In this document: positions 16,781-26,792 of the stretch, in pieces
Numbering within the stretch: the stretch's first letter is position 1
Layout: each line of letters begins with the position of its first letter
Assembly (NCBI GenBank): GCA_013361525.1
Contig: JABFXY010000210.1
Location: 1 to 54,104 of the forward strand
DNA: 54,104 bases
Reading direction: 5' to 3'
Source of the DNA: Polyangiaceae bacterium
GTDB lineage: Bacteria; Myxococcota_A; Polyangia; Polyangiales; Polyangiaceae
Program-made: the position numbers and the translations under genes
The notes under the pieces: model-generated
Databases searched by the model: none
Seen by the model: only the letters and a program-made list of their open reading frames with translations
What the model was told of the DNA's origin: nothing

Positions 16781-17680
16781 ATGGTCTCCGAAATCTTCGA
16801 GCCTGCCGCGTGGAAGCCGGTCGCCGGCTTCGACTTCACCGACATCACCTACCACCGCGCCGTCGACACCGGCGCCGTGCGCATCGCCTTCCATCGGCCG
16901 GAGGTGCGCAACGCGTTCCGGCCGCAGACTGTCGACGAGCTGTACCGCGCGTTCGACCACGCGCGCATGAGCTCGGACGTGGGTTGCGTCATCCTGACCG
17001 GCAACGGGCCTTCACCGAAGGACGGTGGCTGGGCGTTCTGCTCGGGCGGCGACCAGCGCATCCGCGGCAAGGACGGATACAAGTATGCCCAGGGGGAGAC
17101 GTCCGCGACGATCGACCCCGCGCGCACCGGGCGGCTGCACATCCTCGAGGTGCAGCGGCTCATCCGGATGATGCCGAAGGTCGTCCTGTGTGCCGTCCCC
17201 GGATGGGCCGCGGGCGGCGGACACAGCCTGCACGTCGTCGCGGACCTGACCATCGCCAGCCGCGAGCACGCGCGGTTCAAGCAGACGGACGCGGACGTCG
17301 CGAGCTTCGACGGCGGGTTCGGCTCCGCGTATCTCGCTCGGCAGGTCGGTCAGAAGTTCGCGCGCGAGATCTTCTTCCTTGGCGACGAATACAGCGCCGA
17401 GGACGCATTCCGGATGGGAATGGTGAACAAGGTCGTGCCGCACGCGGAGCTCGAGCGGGAGGCGCTCGCGTGGGCGAAGAAGATCTGCGGCAAGAGCCCG
17501 ACGGCCCAGCGCATGCTGAAATTCGCCTTCAATGCCATCGACGACGGCCTCGTCGGACAGCAGGTGTTCGCCGGCGAAGCGACGCGGCTCGCCTACATGA
17601 CCGACGAGGCGGCTGAAGGCCGCGACAGCTTCCTCGAGAAGCGCTCGCCGGATTGGTCGAGGTTCCCCTGGTATTATTGA
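16781..17680 (+). CDS. menB: 1,4-dihydroxy-2-naphthoyl-CoA synthase
   Basis: The 299-residue protein is a crotonase-fold enzyme that closes the naphthoate ring in menaquinone biosynthesis, converting o-succinylbenzoyl-CoA to DHNA-CoA. Hallmarks are ITYHR near the start, RPEVRNAFRPQTVDELY, the long GNGPSPKDGGWAFCSGGDQR segment, PGWAAGGGHSLH, TDADVASFDGGFGS, and a C-terminus ending PWYY. These match MenB rather than generic enoyl-CoA hydratases. No other men gene is nearby. It starts at ATG 16781, divergent from the kinase of cassette A. Confidence 0.93.
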   Translation: MVSEIFEPAAWKPVAGFDFTDITYHRAVDTGAVRIAFHRPEVRNAFRPQTVDELYRAFDHARMSSDVGCVILTGNGPSPKDGGWAFCSGGDQRIRGKDGYKYAQGETSATIDPARTGRLHILEVQRLIRMMPKVVLCAVPGWAAGGGHSLHVVADLTIASREHARFKQTDADVASFDGGFGSAYLARQVGQKFAREIFFLGDEYSAEDAFRMGMVNKVVPHAELEREALAWAKKICGKSPTAQRMLKFAFNAIDDGLVGQQVFAGEATRLAYMTDEAAEGRDSFLEKRSPDWSRFPWYY

Positions 17681-17734
17681 GTGCCTGAAGCGTCAGCCGC
17701 CGTCGCCAGCTAGGGGACGTGCTAACGACTATGA

Positions 17735-19345
17735 ATGCGACGGCGTGACGCTCTCGGCATCCGCGCACTCTTTGGCATATGCAGCCTGGCTCTGGCCTCA
17801 CCCCTGGTGACCTGCGCCGAGGGCTTTGATTCGCCGCCGAGCGCAGATCCAGACGCCGGCCCATCAGAGGCAACATGCACCATCGATTTCGCGTCTTTTG
17901 AAGGCTGCGTAATTGGCACGCCGGACGGGAGCGCTGGATGCGTATTTTACGCCGTCGACACCGACCATGTGTCGATGACGCCCCCGCCTGGGGACGACAT
18001 CCCGCCCATGGGGGTTGTCGTCTCGAACATCGATCCGTCCGAGCCGGCGCACGTCCTCATCGAAAAGAAGGACGCCGACGGATGGGTTATCGTTTCCAAT
18101 GGTACCTTCACGGTCGAGCCTCGCTCGTCGGTGACGACGCGCTTGGCCCGCAGAGCCATCACCGGAAGCGAGATCAGTGCTGGAGGCGCCTACCGGATCA
18201 CCAGCAACCGGCCTGTAACGGCGTATCAAATTAATCCGCACGTATCCGTCGGAGCCTACCATTCCAAGGGGTCGAGTCGCGATGCCTCGCTTCTCTTGCC
18301 GGTCTCGGCATATGGCGACACCTACATCGTGCCCGCCTGGCCGTACGGGCCCCCCAGCGGAAGCGCGGGCGTCGAAAAAGCTCACGTGCAGATCGTCGCG
18401 CACGCGCAAACCGAAGTTCGCGTGACGTCGCCCGTGGACGGCGAGACCGGTTCGACCGTCCCTTCCCTACGAGCTGGCGAGACGACGACGTTCTGTCTGC
18501 AGGCAGGTGATTACCTTCAGCTCACCGTGAAGAATGCCATGGACAGCTTCAATGGTCTTTCGATCGAGGCGAACCACCCCGTGGGTGTCTTTTCATCCAA
18601 CGATTGTTCGAATGTGCCCGCGTTGTGGGATGCGCCCGCGTGCGATCATCTCGAGGAGCAAGTCTTGCCCGTCTCATCTTGGGGCAAAGAATACGCATTG
18701 GCGCGCGTCCCCCAGCGCGAGGGAGACTGGAGCGATGGCTATCCGCCCGGCCTCGACGGCTCGGTTGCCATTTGGCAGATCATGGCTCGCGACGACGACA
18801 CCACGATTCACTTCAATGCCGCGGAAGATGTGAGGGGACTGCCCGAGAGCGTCGCATTGAACGCCAAAGAGATGGTCCAATACGAAGTCACGGGCCCGCC
18901 ATTGCACCCGGGCGACTTCTACGTGGCCGCCGACAAGCCGATCTCGGTCATGCAGTACATGGTCGGCACGATGTACGACGATCTTCCGGGATACGCGCTG
19001 GGAGACCCATCGATGGTCCTCTGGCCACCGATCGAGCGGCTCCGCGATTCGTATGTCATCGATGTGCCTTGGGGCTGCAATTACAACTTCCTCGCGCTTG
19101 TCCGCGAGCGTGGCACGGCGCTGTCGATCGACGGCCTCCCGGTAGATGCGACGTGGTCGCCCGTTGGAACGAGCTCATTCGAGGCCGCTCGTGTGCGCGT
19201 CATGCCAGGCGTGCACGATGTCACGGGGAAGGGTCCGTTCGGCGTTACGGTCGTCGGATACGACACGTTCGTGTCGTACGCATTTCCCGGCGGAATCGCC
19301 GATGTGCCGGGCCCGCCGGGCCCGCCCGGCCATCCCCCGCGGTGA
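17735..19345 (+). CDS. IgGFc-binding-domain secreted protein
   Basis: The product is 536 residues. The N-terminus is basic and hydrophobic, ending in LVTC, a possible lipobox. The main ~450 residues match the bacterial IgGFc-binding N-terminal domain type (PF17517): FYAVDTDH, YRITSNRPVTAYQINP, ASLLLPVSAYGDTYIVPAW, HPVGVFSSNDCSNVP, CDHLEEQVLPVSSWGKEY and YVAADKPISVMQY. It ends in a short collagen-like run of Gly-Pro-Pro. Such domains are repeated in animal mucin-like FCGBP and occur singly in bacterial surface proteins; adhesion is the likely role. No strong ribosome binding site lies at the expected spacing, so the start is provisional. Confidence 0.78.
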   Translation: MRRRDALGIRALFGICSLALASPLVTCAEGFDSPPSADPDAGPSEATCTIDFASFEGCVIGTPDGSAGCVFYAVDTDHVSMTPPPGDDIPPMGVVVSNIDPSEPAHVLIEKKDADGWVIVSNGTFTVEPRSSVTTRLARRAITGSEISAGGAYRITSNRPVTAYQINPHVSVGAYHSKGSSRDASLLLPVSAYGDTYIVPAWPYGPPSGSAGVEKAHVQIVAHAQTEVRVTSPVDGETGSTVPSLRAGETTTFCLQAGDYLQLTVKNAMDSFNGLSIEANHPVGVFSSNDCSNVPALWDAPACDHLEEQVLPVSSWGKEYALARVPQREGDWSDGYPPGLDGSVAIWQIMARDDDTTIHFNAAEDVRGLPESVALNAKEMVQYEVTGPPLHPGDFYVAADKPISVMQYMVGTMYDDLPGYALGDPSMVLWPPIERLRDSYVIDVPWGCNYNFLALVRERGTALSIDGLPVDATWSPVGTSSFEAARVRVMPGVHDVTGKGPFGVTVVGYDTFVSYAFPGGIADVPGPPGPPGHPPR

Positions 19346-19376
19346 GCGTCACGCCCGTCGATGGCAGTGGCGTCGT

Positions 19377-19934
19377 TCAGATCGACTGTGCCCAATTGCC
19401 CAAAAAGTCGCCCATGGTGAGTTGCACGCCTTGGTTGCGCAGGATGCCGTAGGCGGTGGTCACGTGATAGAAAAAGTGGGGGATCGCGAATGCGATCAGA
19501 AACTGGCCGCCGCTGGCGCTCGTCGAGCCACGGCGGTGCTCGATCACGATCGTTCGCTCGAGGCCGGCTTCGAGGTCGCTCGGCGCAACCCCTCGGAGAT
19601 ACGCGATCGTCGCATCGACGCGCTGGTGCAGATCCGCAAAGCTCTTTGCATCGTTCGCCGCCGGCGCCGCCGGCGCACCCACCAGCTGCGCAATCGCCAA
19701 CTTGGCTCCCTCCGCGGCCCAGTGCACGTGAGTGGCGAGCGTATACATGTGCAGGTCATTGGGCGCGCTGTTCGCAACGCCGCGCCCTTCCGCCGCAAGT
19801 TGCGCGTCCAGCAACGCGGCTTCGCCGATGCCTGCTGCAGCCGCGTGGTCTTCAGCCTTCTTCAATTGCATTTTCAAGTTGGTCAGTCCACGGACGAACA
19901 CGCCAACGGACGAATCATAGGCATTCAAAGGCAT
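19377..19934 (-). CDS. DUF1993 family protein
   Basis: The product is 185 residues from ATG 19934, where the family N-terminus begins (LNAYDSSVGVFVRGL). Further family features are a helical bundle with HVHWAAEGAKLA, RTIVIEH and the C-terminal PHFFYHVTTAYGILRNQGV segment, whose His residues resemble the DinB/YfiT-like metal site. DUF1993 proteins are small cytoplasmic helical proteins of unknown activity. It is not obviously linked to its neighbours. Confidence 0.85.
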   Translation of the reverse strand: MPLNAYDSSVGVFVRGLTNLKMQLKKAEDHAAAAGIGEAALLDAQLAAEGRGVANSAPNDLHMYTLATHVHWAAEGAKLAIAQLVGAPAAPAANDAKSFADLHQRVDATIAYLRGVAPSDLEAGLERTIVIEHRRGSTSASGGQFLIAFAIPHFFYHVTTAYGILRNQGVQLTMGDFLGNWAQSI

Positions 19935-19984
19935 GCGCACCCCTATGTCGGCGGGCCGAGCGGGGCAAGACCGCCCAGAAGCTC

Positions 19985-20032
19985 CCCGCGACGACCCGCG
20001 CGACATCGCCATTGCCGCGAACGAAGTCGCCA
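19985..20032 (-). pseudogene. Relic of a beta-propeller-like lipoprotein gene
   Basis: About 48 bp here match 34362-34409 at roughly 42 of 48 positions. Read on the minus strand they give FVRGNGDVARVVAG, against FVRGNGDVAWVVAG in the intact gene at 33809-35287. The match stops on both sides, leaving a fragment stranded between the DUF1993 and TPR genes. Confidence 0.55.
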
Positions 20033-20037
20033 CTTGG

Positions 20038-21060
20038 TCAGTCGAAGGTTCCCCGGACGGCGGCGCCTGTCGGGCTCGCGACGAGCTGAACGCGCGATTG
20101 CGGCGACTTGGCGGCGTCGTCAGCAGTCGCAAAGTGAATTGCGATCAGGGTACCTCCTGCGACCGCAGACGCGAGGCCCAAACCCAGGCTCACGTTCGCG
20201 ATCGTTTGGAACGTCGCGCCCTGATTGGCTTCATCGCGGCGGTCCTCGCCGCATCGGCCGCCGCACTCTTCTTCGAGTTTCCTGTAGGTGGCGTCGGAGC
20301 TTGCGCCGAAGCCGGCGAACATCGCGAGACCGCTCGCTCCGAGGATCCCGAGCGTGATTCCCACCGGAAGCAGCGGACCACTCGATGAGGTGTCGGGCGC
20401 GCTCGGGCTCGGCGTGATCGGAGCGCCGTTGGCGCCATCGGACGGAGCGTCTCCGATTGAGACGTCGGTGGGTTTTCCGGCCGCGACGACGACTGTCTGC
20501 TCCGTGAGGACCGTCGCGCCGGTCGTGATCCGAAGTCGAGTCTGCCCCGGCTCCACGTAGAGCCGCGCCGTCCCGCCAACGAGAGGGGCCGACATGCGCC
20601 CGGCAGACGCGATCGCGCCGGCTGGTGCATTGGCAATGTGCACCCGCACGACGCCGAGCTCCCGCCGCAGCGGCAGGGCCAGCTCGGCGCTCTGCGTCCG
20701 CGTCGGCTCGTATTTGTCGTCTCCGGCCGCCATCCGCGCCGCTGCCGTGGTCTCCACGGCGTCGAACATTGCCAATGCTTCTTCTTTACGACCAAGCTCG
20801 GCGAGGCAGCGCGCTGCGAGCGACATCGTGTTCGGGCTTTCGACTTGCTCGAGAGAACGCCGGGCGAGCACGAGCGCTTCGTCGAAGCGGCCCTCTTCGA
20901 ATTTCGACTTCCCCGCGAGGTACAACGCGCGCGCAGCGTTCGTCTCGTCGTCATCGGCGAACGCCGGGGAGATCGACAGCGGACCAACCACGAAAACCGT
21001 CGCCATCGAAAGCGCGAGGATCGCACCGCATAAACGTCTTGCTCCCGCCGAACCGCGCAT
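20038..21060 (-). CDS. TPR / PEGA-like membrane protein (cassette B)
   Basis: The product is 340 residues. It has a signal peptide (about 1-35), TPR-like helices (ARALYLAGKSKFEEGRFDEA, then TMSLAARCLAELGRKEEALA), a PEGA-like region (GVVRVHIANAPAG, VEPGQTRLRITTG), and two transmembrane helices flanking a ~40-residue charged loop with two cysteines (CGGRC). The arrangement matches its counterparts in the other cassettes. It lies 72 bp downstream of the cassette B kinase on the same strand and is probably co-transcribed. Confidence 0.75.
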   Translation of the reverse strand: MRGSAGARRLCGAILALSMATVFVVGPLSISPAFADDDETNAARALYLAGKSKFEEGRFDEALVLARRSLEQVESPNTMSLAARCLAELGRKEEALAMFDAVETTAAARMAAGDDKYEPTRTQSAELALPLRRELGVVRVHIANAPAGAIASAGRMSAPLVGGTARLYVEPGQTRLRITTGATVLTEQTVVVAAGKPTDVSIGDAPSDGANGAPITPSPSAPDTSSSGPLLPVGITLGILGASGLAMFAGFGASSDATYRKLEEECGGRCGEDRRDEANQGATFQTIANVSLGLGLASAVAGGTLIAIHFATADDAAKSPQSRVQLVASPTGAAVRGTFD

Positions 21061-21132
21061 CAGCCGATAATACCCGAGTCCGCTATCGACGGCTCCGCTC
21101 GGTCTGGTTCGAGTAGAACCGGATTGGCGCGC

Positions 21133-22710
21133 TCAAATATCGTCGGGGAGTCCGGATTTGGTGCGCTTGGTCGAGCGGACCGCCGTGGCGGTGGCGAAAA
21201 CTGGGCTGCTTCGCGCGGCGGTCGGTCGAGCGGTGGCGACGGGAGAGACCGAGGTCGACTCTGGGTTTGGTGCGAGGGCCGGTGCGCTGATGTCCGGGGT
21301 GGTCGGCGCCCGCGCCGCGCTCGCGGTGAGGGCCGCGCTCGGGGCGATCGCAGGTTGGGGTGGCTCGGTGCTCTCCGAGTCCTCCGCGACCGGTGGGCGG
21401 GCCTCCAGGCGATTACCGCGTAGCCACAGCGTGAACGCCGTGCCTGTTGCGCCGATCAAAGCAGAGGCCAGCAACCCCCCGAAGACCACGAGCCGCCGCG
21501 ATGCCGGTGAACGCCGGTGGATCTTCGTCGTCGCCAGGTCCGACGCGTTGGACGCCACCGCCACCGGAACGTGCTGCGGCCGTTCCATGCGGACCGTCTC
21601 GAGGATGCGCTTTTCAGGCGCTCTCGAATCCACATGTTTCATCCGGACCGTGTCGCCGATGGGCTTTTCCGGCGATGACGAAGGGCTCGGCGCTGGGCCG
21701 GCCGGGACGTGCTCGGAGCGCCGCTCGACGAGGCGCGTGAGGGTGTCGATACCGGCCGGCGTCGCGGCTGCGACCCCCATTGATTGGCGGAAGGCGATCC
21801 GTCGCTCCTGCAACGTCCCCTCGATCACCTCGCCCACCAGCTCGCTCGGATCGGCAAGCGACGGAACGGCTCGAGCCAGCGCAGACGCGAACGCATCCGC
21901 GTCGGGAAATCGGCGGTCGGTGTCGCGCTCCAGCGCCCTCATCGTGACCTCGTCGAGCGCGATCGGAACACCGGGATTGAGGAAGCTCGGCGGGGCGATG
22001 TCATCTTTGAGCACGCTCGTCAGAACGGTCGCGTCCGAGTCGCCCTTGAAGAGGCGATTGAGGGTCAGGCATTCCCAGAGGACGATGCCCATCGCGAAGA
22101 CGTCGAGGCGTTGGTCGAGTGGCTGACTCCGGATTTGCTCCGGCGCCATGTAGCGGAACTTGCCCCGCACCTTGGTCGTCTTGGTCCCGATCGCCATGGC
22201 TTTGGCGATCCCGAAATCCGCGACGCGGGTCACCCCGTCGGTGCCGACTAACAGGTTGTGCGGCGACACATCGCGGTGGACGATCTCCAGCGGGCGTCCC
22301 CGCTCGTCCGCGAGCGCGTGGGCCGCGGCGAGTCCGCGCAGCCCATCGTGGATGATCTTCGCGACGACCGAGATCGGCAGGTCCGCCTGTCGCGAGGCCC
22401 GATGCTGCAAGATCCTCGAGAGCGCCGTTCCTTCGACGTACTCCATCGCGAGGTAGATCTCGTCGCCGTCCTCGCCGACGTCGAAGACGCGGACCACGTT
22501 CGGATGGATGATGGCGCCGGACAGCTTCGCCTCGGCCAAGAACATGTCGACGAACTCTTGGTCGCGCGCGAGGTGCGGATGCATGACCTTGAGCGCGACG
22601 GGCGCGGCCCCGTTGCGTGCGAGGTAGACGGTGGCCATGCCGCCGGCGGCGATCTTCGCGACGATCTCGTACGGGCCGACCGAACCGGTGCGGCCCGGAG
22701 GGAGCGCCAT
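21133..22710 (-). CDS. Membrane Ser/Thr protein kinase (cassette B)
   Basis: The product is 525 residues from ATG 22710; a GTG 39 bases upstream is an alternative. Kinase signatures are AAGGMATVYLA, Lys41 in VALKVM, AEAK, HRDVSPHN near 145, DFG at 165-167 and RYMAPEQ. A transmembrane helix (RRLVVFGGLLASALIGATG) is followed by an Ala/Pro/Ser-rich external tail with no fold I recognise. As in kinase A, the catalytic loop has SP in place of KP. It is divergent from the FHA-sigma54 activator with 87 bp between the starts, suggesting shared regulation and phospho-dependent contact. Confidence 0.9.
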   Translation of the reverse strand: MALPPGRTGSVGPYEIVAKIAAGGMATVYLARNGAAPVALKVMHPHLARDQEFVDMFLAEAKLSGAIIHPNVVRVFDVGEDGDEIYLAMEYVEGTALSRILQHRASRQADLPISVVAKIIHDGLRGLAAAHALADERGRPLEIVHRDVSPHNLLVGTDGVTRVADFGIAKAMAIGTKTTKVRGKFRYMAPEQIRSQPLDQRLDVFAMGIVLWECLTLNRLFKGDSDATVLTSVLKDDIAPPSFLNPGVPIALDEVTMRALERDTDRRFPDADAFASALARAVPSLADPSELVGEVIEGTLQERRIAFRQSMGVAAATPAGIDTLTRLVERRSEHVPAGPAPSPSSSPEKPIGDTVRMKHVDSRAPEKRILETVRMERPQHVPVAVASNASDLATTKIHRRSPASRRLVVFGGLLASALIGATGTAFTLWLRGNRLEARPPVAEDSESTEPPQPAIAPSAALTASAARAPTTPDISAPALAPNPESTSVSPVATARPTAARSSPVFATATAVRSTKRTKSGLPDDI

Positions 22711-22797
22711 TGAAGGTCGCTCGGCCGCTCCACGACTGTGCGCCGCCACCGGCCCGACGATATCACGGCCCCTACGGATCCGCTAACATCACAGGGA

Positions 22798-24198
<1,401 letters not shown>

Positions 24199-24206
24199 GC
24201 GCCGCC

Positions 24207-24254
24207 CACTGAGAAGCATTCGATCCCACTCGCTGAGAACGAATCGATCTCACT
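24207..24254. repeat. Tandem 24-bp direct repeat, candidate enhancer sites
   Basis: Two adjoining 24-bp units (24207-24230 and 24231-24254) agree at 19 of 24 positions. Both share the cores CTGAGAA and TCGATC, and both end in CACT. They start nine bases after the activator stop and lie about 40-85 bases upstream of the sigma-54-like element, a normal position for activator binding sites. Confidence 0.5.
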
Positions 24255-24292
24255 GGTGGACCGCAATCGGCAAGATGGGGGACGCGCCGATT

Positions 24293-24308
24293 TGGATCGG
24301 TCGTTGCT
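24293..24308 (+). promoter_or_regulatory. Sigma-54-like promoter
   Basis: TGGATC, five bases, TTGCT fits TGGCAC-N5-TTGCW, with the GG (24294-24295) and GC (24306-24307) exactly 12 apart. Transcription would start near 24319, leaving a short leader that contains GAGG at 24324-24327 before the ATG at 24334. The adjacent upstream gene encodes a sigma-54 activator. Confidence 0.5.
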
Positions 24309-24333
24309 GTGTCCTCGGCGACCGAGGATGCTC

Positions 24334-26058
24334 ATGCACACGACGCCCCGACGGAGTGGTGGACCCGATGATGAATTCCCCCGCTCGGGGGCTTCCGTAT
24401 GGGCGGTGTTCGCTGCGAGCCTCGCGATCGCAGCGTGCAATCACGACTTCGACTCGGTGCCCACGTCCGACATCGAAGGCGGCGCGGGAGGCGAGTCCAC
24501 CACGACGGCTGGTCCCGGGGGCGGCGTCCCCGACGGCGGAGGCGGGTGTGGTTCCGAAGGTTCGAGCCCAGGTTGGAAGAACCCGGACTCCGACGAGTAC
24601 ATCACGCCGTACGATTTCCCCGTGTGTGACCCGAAGCGGCGTGCCTTGCTACAGGCGCTGATCGGCAATGGGGACAATGCGCTGGTCGGGGACGTGTACA
24701 GCAACATCGAGGACGTGTACGAGGACTTTGGCCTCGACCCCGACGAGATCATGACGTGCCAGGCGAGGCACGAGCGCGCGCTGGACGACCCTTCCAGCAG
24801 CGTGACCATGGTCAGGAACGCGTGCCGGTATTTCTGTGACAATTCACTGGGCGGCTCGGACTGCAGCGCCGTCGAGATCGCCAGCGACTGCCAAGTAGGA
24901 AGCGTCTATCGAAGCTACTGCCTGGATCTCGACGACTCCTTGGATTGGCTCGCGCTGCAAGCGGCGGCGCTCGACGCCAACGGCCGCATCCTGAGGATAC
25001 CGGGCCACCGCAAATTCATGATTAACCAGGTCCTGGTGCTTCCGTCGGACAGCCACCTCGTGTGGATGGGGGACAAGGTCTCGTCCAATGGGCGCGCAGC
25101 GTGGCGCGACGGGGCGTCGCCCATCGAGATGGTGCTCTCGGACCAGCAGCGGGAAGCGACGGACGATCGCCGCGGCGTCGCCTCGACCCACGGCACGGTG
25201 ATCGTCGCGGCGAACATGCCGTTCGCCTATTCGGGATCGAACCCATGGATAGCGTCGGGGCCCAGCGTGAGCAATGTCCGCCTCGAGTATGCCCACGTGA
25301 ACGCCGGTGGATTTCACGGGGAAAACGGCATCAGCTTCGCCCAGGGAGTGAAGGACGTCACGATGATTGGCGGGATCATCGAGAACGTGAAGATCAACGC
25401 CATCGAAGGCACCGCCGCACCTGCCGGGGGCAAGGCCATCCAGTGTGAGGCGGGATGTCGGGACGTCTCGATCGAGGGCATCGTCATCCGCGATGCGCAC
25501 ATCGGAATCAATTCCAACGTGATTGCCGCTCAGAAGGATCTGCAGCCCGCCGACTGGGACAAGCAGGGCTACGTCTCCGACATCGCGGTCGCCGGCCTCT
25601 ACATGGAGAACGTGGACATCCCCATCAACGTTCTGAACGATCTGGAGTCCTGCAACGAGCGATCGGGTTCACAACGTGTTCGGGTGAGCGACTTCTACAT
25701 CATGAACAGTGGCCGAATGCCAGACGACGTGTGGTTGGAGCGGGTCGGCGCTCCGCGTGATGACGAGTTCGGCGCGCGCGTCGGTGGAACGGTCACGGAC
25801 GAGTACTTTCCGCCCGGTAGCCCCACGCCGGACAATTGCGACAAACCGGGGCCGCACAAGCGCACCAACATGGGGTTGGTGTCTTCGCGAGGAGCGTACA
25901 ACGTCGTGATCGACAACGGCGTCTATCAGAACGAGCTGGGCTACGGCGGCATCACCGCGCTGATCGACGGCGACGGGACGTACTCGAAGCTCAGCGATGT
26001 GGAGTACCTCGTCCGCTTCATCTGCGACGACGCCGCTCAGGTCCCCGGCTGTCCTTGA
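24334..26058 (+). CDS. Lipoprotein with right-handed beta-helix (pectate-lyase-like) domain
   Basis: ATG 24334 is chosen because GAGG lies at 24324-24327; ATG 24328 is too close. The 574-residue product has a signal ending IAAC and a Gly-rich linker. A helical, Cys-containing region follows (about 60-180), then a parallel beta-helix-like domain with short repeating strands (VRLEYAHVNAGGF, VTMIGGIIENV, VSIEGIVIRDAH, VSDIAVAGLYMENV, VRVSDFYIMNS). This fold is typical of pectate-lyase-superfamily enzymes and glycan-binding surface proteins. No catalytic set can be assigned. It is the first gene after the candidate sigma-54 promoter. Confidence 0.72.
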   Translation: MHTTPRRSGGPDDEFPRSGASVWAVFAASLAIAACNHDFDSVPTSDIEGGAGGESTTTAGPGGGVPDGGGGCGSEGSSPGWKNPDSDEYITPYDFPVCDPKRRALLQALIGNGDNALVGDVYSNIEDVYEDFGLDPDEIMTCQARHERALDDPSSSVTMVRNACRYFCDNSLGGSDCSAVEIASDCQVGSVYRSYCLDLDDSLDWLALQAAALDANGRILRIPGHRKFMINQVLVLPSDSHLVWMGDKVSSNGRAAWRDGASPIEMVLSDQQREATDDRRGVASTHGTVIVAANMPFAYSGSNPWIASGPSVSNVRLEYAHVNAGGFHGENGISFAQGVKDVTMIGGIIENVKINAIEGTAAPAGGKAIQCEAGCRDVSIEGIVIRDAHIGINSNVIAAQKDLQPADWDKQGYVSDIAVAGLYMENVDIPINVLNDLESCNERSGSQRVRVSDFYIMNSGRMPDDVWLERVGAPRDDEFGARVGGTVTDEYFPPGSPTPDNCDKPGPHKRTNMGLVSSRGAYNVVIDNGVYQNELGYGGITALIDGDGTYSKLSDVEYLVRFICDDAAQVPGCP

Positions 26059-26063
26059 CGATC

Positions 26064-26717
26064 GTGACACCCTATTCCTCACTCCGTTGGGCGGTATTCG
26101 CAGCGAGCCTCGCGACCGAAGCGTGCAACCGCGACTTCGACTCGTTGTTCACGTCCGGGACCGACGATTCGACAGGTGGGCAATCGACCAATAGCGCGTC
26201 GGACACCTCGAGCAGCGGCACGACCACGGGTGGGGGCGGCAGTGGCGGAACAGGCGGTGGCGGAGCCGGCGGTGGCGGGAGCGGCGGAACCGGCGGAATC
26301 GGCGGCGAAGCGCCGCTCATGCCCTTCGTGGTCGTGAACGAGGTCGTGGCCGACCCCCCGTCGGGGCAAGAGGATTGGCTCGAGCTGTACAACCGCTCGA
26401 GCGAGTCCGTCGACATCGGCGGGTGGAAGATCACCGACAGCGAGCCCGCGGTGCACAGCTTCGTGTTTCCAGCGGGCACGACCCTCGACGCGGGCCAGTA
26501 TCTCGTCCTCGATCGCGACGCGGCCAATTCGTTCACCTTCGGTTTCGACAAGGACCCAGGCGATCAGGTCAAGCTCTACGACGGCGCGGGAAACATCGTG
26601 GACTCGACGAGTTGGGTGCGGGCGCAAGTCGGCCAACCGAATAGCTGGGGGCGGTTCCCAAATGGGACCGGGACCTTTTCCACGCGAACAGCGACCAAAG
26701 GAGCGGCAAACCAATAG
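26064..26717 (+). CDS. Lamin-tail-domain (LTD) lipoprotein
   Basis: It starts at GTG 26064, five bases after the previous stop; a TTG at 26055 is an alternative. The 217-residue product has a lipoprotein signal ending TEAC, nearly the same as that of the preceding gene, and a long Gly-rich linker. One LTD domain follows: VVVNEVVADP, DWLELYNRS, VDIGGWKITD, AGQYLVLDRD, and WGRFPNG near the end. LTD is an Ig-like fold found in secreted bacterial proteins, often beside nucleases or glycan enzymes. It is probably a surface-binding module. Confidence 0.8.
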   Translation: MTPYSSLRWAVFAASLATEACNRDFDSLFTSGTDDSTGGQSTNSASDTSSSGTTTGGGGSGGTGGGGAGGGGSGGTGGIGGEAPLMPFVVVNEVVADPPSGQEDWLELYNRSSESVDIGGWKITDSEPAVHSFVFPAGTTLDAGQYLVLDRDAANSFTFGFDKDPGDQVKLYDGAGNIVDSTSWVRAQVGQPNSWGRFPNGTGTFSTRTATKGAANQ

Positions 26718-26792
26718 GGCGGCGGACTTTGCGTCCAGGCTCGAAGCATCACGACGACAGCGGTTGGTCCAGTTGCTGCAGTGGGCCCGAGC

